DNA of 7,782 nucleotides from an uncultured Eubacterium sp. (lineage in GTDB: Bacteria; Bacillota; Clostridia; Lachnospirales; Lachnospiraceae), in NCBI GenBank assembly GCA_900545725.1, contig URAI01000104.1, positions 1-7,782 on the forward strand, read 5' to 3'. Below the pieces are notes generated by a model. The model did not search any database and was not told the origin of the DNA. It worked only from the letters and a program-made list of their open reading frames with translations. The translations under genes and the position numbers were made by a program. Within the stretch, counting starts at the first letter, position 1, and each line of letters begins with the position of its first letter. Positions 6,461 through 7,782 of the stretch are shown here, piece after piece.

Positions 6461-7312
6461 ATGAAAACTGGAATTGTATTTGAAGGTGGAGCATTAAGGA
6501 CTGTTTTTTCATGCGGCGTTATGGATGCATTTATGCAACATAACATTCTTCCTGATTACATGATAGGAGTTTCTGCCGGAGCCGCCTACGGTGTATGTTA
6601 TGCTTCTAACCAGCCGGGACGTAACCTTAAAATCATTATGAATTACAGGGATGATAAACGTTATATGAGTGTAGGCAATATGATTGACCGTAAAAACAAA
6701 TGCTACTGCGGACTTGAATTTTTATATGAAACAGTTCCTAATAAGCTTGTACCTTTTGATTATGATACATTTAAATCTTATCACGGAGAATTTTATTGTG
6801 TGGTTACTAATGTTCTTACTGGTAAGCCTGAATACATACGTTACACAGGTGACGACCCGACTAATCAGGTTTTGAAAGCAACCTGCGCACTCCCTATGCT
6901 TTTTCCGTATATTTATATCAATGATACGCCTTATCTTGATGGCGGGCTTAGCGACTCCATACCTTTTGAAAGAGCTTTTAAAGATGGCTGTGACAGGGTT
7001 ATTGTAGTTCTTACAAGACAGGCCGGATATAAAAAGACAACTTCTGCCTCCACAAAAATTATGGCAAAGGCTTATCTTAAATATCCCGAGCTTGCAAATG
7101 ACCTCCTAAAACGTGCCAGCCGGTATAACAGATGTCTTAAAAAGCTTGAAAGATATGAAAAAGCCGGCAAGGTAATAGTCATCAGACCTGAGCATACTGA
7201 TGGTTTCTCAAGAATGGAAAAAGATAAAGAAAAGATACTTGCTTTATATCAGGATGGCTATTCTAAGGGAGTCAGGTATGCCGACAGGGTTAAGGAATTC
7301 TATGGGATGTAG
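6461..7312 (+). CDS. Patatin-like phospholipase family protein
   Basis: The 283-residue product is a bacterial patatin-like serine acyl hydrolase, expected to hydrolyse acyl esters of membrane lipids with a Ser-Asp dyad. It shows the glycine-rich oxyanion-hole loop FEGGALRT (7-14), the nucleophile elbow GVSAG (36-40, S38) and the DGG motif with catalytic D160 (LDGGLSDSIPF, 159-169). The length and the N-terminus MKTGIVFEGGALRTVFSCGV fit the compact bacterial subfamily that lacks the N-terminal extension of plant patatins. There is no signal peptide or membrane helix, so it is probably cytoplasmic or membrane-associated. The lysine- and arginine-rich stretch at about 190-235 could contact anionic membrane. 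The start is fixed because an in-frame TAA (6452-6454) lies just upstream. The only purine-rich site, AGAGG at 6442-6446, is 14 nt from the ATG, unusually far. It is transcribed away from the minus-strand block and appears monocistronic. The lipid substrate is unknown. Confidence 0.93.
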   Translation: MKTGIVFEGGALRTVFSCGVMDAFMQHNILPDYMIGVSAGAAYGVCYASNQPGRNLKIIMNYRDDKRYMSVGNMIDRKNKCYCGLEFLYETVPNKLVPFDYDTFKSYHGEFYCVVTNVLTGKPEYIRYTGDDPTNQVLKATCALPMLFPYIYINDTPYLDGGLSDSIPFERAFKDGCDRVIVVLTRQAGYKKTTSASTKIMAKAYLKYPELANDLLKRASRYNRCLKKLERYEKAGKVIVIRPEHTDGFSRMEKDKEKILALYQDGYSKGVRYADRVKEFYGM

Positions 7313-7347
7313 ATTATTATTACACTTATAGTACATTATATATTATA

Positions 7348-7396
7348 CAGCTTATGCCATACCTTATAAAATCAATGATGATGGTATGACAGGCTG
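7348..7396 (+). terminator. Imperfect hairpin downstream of patatin, possible terminator
   Basis: CATACC (7358-7363) pairs with GGTATG (7383-7388), and an outer CAGC (7348-7351) pairs with GCTG (7393-7396) across an internal loop. The run after it, TTAATGTATAT, is only partly T-rich. It lies about 35 nt after the patatin stop and is the best termination candidate before the next start, but it is weak. Confidence 0.3.
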
Positions 7397-7532
7397 TTAA
7401 TGTATATCTGTTTAATCCAATTGTTACATCCCAAAAAACAAAAAACTATATTTTAATAAATTAATTTAATATGACAGGCTTTGTCACGAATCACATGTAT
7501 CATATTGTCTGAAAAAATATTATAATTAAATC

Positions 7533-7782
7533 AGGAGGCATCAGATATGGATAATGAATATAAGAATTATAAAGCTGACAGAGTCCTTAAACTGCTATTC
7601 CGTGCTTTCAATTTTTGCAAAATATTCATTTATATTTTGGGGATTGTAAATCCTATCTCTTAGTTAACGTTTTGAGAATAAGAAAAAACACGGTGTGCCG
7701 GATATAATTGCAGGCTTTGGAATGGCAGCTTTAGTGTATGCTGTGCAGGGTGCAGGTAACATTTTGGAAGTAATAACATTTC
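7533..7782 (+). pseudogene. Probable broken or frameshifted membrane-protein gene, cut by the window edge
   Basis: A perfect AGGAGG (7533-7538) lies 8 nt before an ATG at 7547, the best ribosome binding site in the window, yet the frame closes at a TAG (7661-7663) after 38 codons (MDNEYKNYKADRV..., then a hydrophobic CKIFIYILGIV). Right after it, in a different frame open from 7668 to the window end, comes coding-looking sequence: KKKHGVPDIIAG, then GFGMAALVYAVQGAGN, a membrane-like helix. That second frame is closed upstream by TAA (7665-7667) and has no start with a ribosome binding site. The simplest reading is one gene disrupted by a small deletion or insertion near 7640-7670, or a sequencing error. 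The alternative is a real 38-residue peptide followed by a remnant of another gene. The second part vaguely recalls the C-terminal region of polytopic O-antigen-ligase-type proteins, but I cannot confirm this. Confidence 0.45.

Noticed and set aside
6684..6875. Plus-strand 63-codon frame inside the patatin gene
   Set aside because: It is an out-of-frame shadow of the patatin gene.
7303..7431. Inverted repeat GGGATGTA / TACATCCC spanning the patatin stop and the downstream region
   Set aside because: It is only 8 bp with arms about 110 nt apart and no T-tract, so chance is the better explanation.
7385..7480. 11-bp direct repeat TATGACAGGCT (7385-7395 and 7470-7480), possible target-site or element ends
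   Set aside because: There is no transposase or recognisable terminal inverted repeats, and a single 11-bp repeat in AT-rich intergenic DNA can arise by chance.

Overview
The window reads as ordinary chromosome of an AT-rich member of the Clostridia, most likely Lachnospiraceae. The grounds are an L,L-diaminopimelate aminotransferase (DapL) of the clostridial type, a cytoplasmic GH105 pectin-oligosaccharide hydrolase, strong AGGAG-type ribosome binding sites, heavy use of ATA and AAA codons, and long AT-rich intergenic stretches. A pectin-using gut genus such as Lachnospira would fit, but this is inference from family resemblance, not a database match. I see no phage, IS element, CRISPR array, tRNA or rRNA.

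Layout. Positions 1-466 are non-coding and hold a probable terminator for the leftward gene dapL (467-1681, minus). dapL has its own promoter (-10 TATAAT at 1800-1805) and a roughly 110-nt leader that can fold. Next, all on the minus strand, come a coiled-coil protein with a short C-terminal J-like domain (1872-2369), a small single-domain cupin (2433-2786), a GH105 unsaturated rhamnogalacturonyl hydrolase (3012-4148), and a large membrane-anchored protein of unknown function (4259-5947). The cupin and J-like genes are 63 nt apart (45 nt if the upstream start is used) and may be co-transcribed. An intrinsic terminator separates GH105 from the cupin. GH105 has a good promoter with an inverted repeat laid across it, so it is probably an independently regulated single-gene unit.

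A 513-bp divergent region (5948-6460) separates this leftward block from a plus-strand patatin-like phospholipase (6461-7312). The right edge (7547-7782) has a perfect Shine-Dalgarno and ATG leading into only 38 codons. A second coding-looking stretch follows in another frame and runs off the window, which suggests a broken or frameshifted membrane-protein gene.

The genes do not form one pathway. They cover lysine and peptidoglycan precursor synthesis (dapL), pectin oligosaccharide breakdown (GH105), lipid hydrolysis (patatin), possible chaperone recruitment (J-like) and unknown envelope functions. I did not find a convincing new multi-gene system. The observations most worth checking are the dyad over the GH105 promoter, the foldable dapL leader, the alternative pairing at the dapL terminator, the uncharacterised membrane protein and the broken gene at the right edge.
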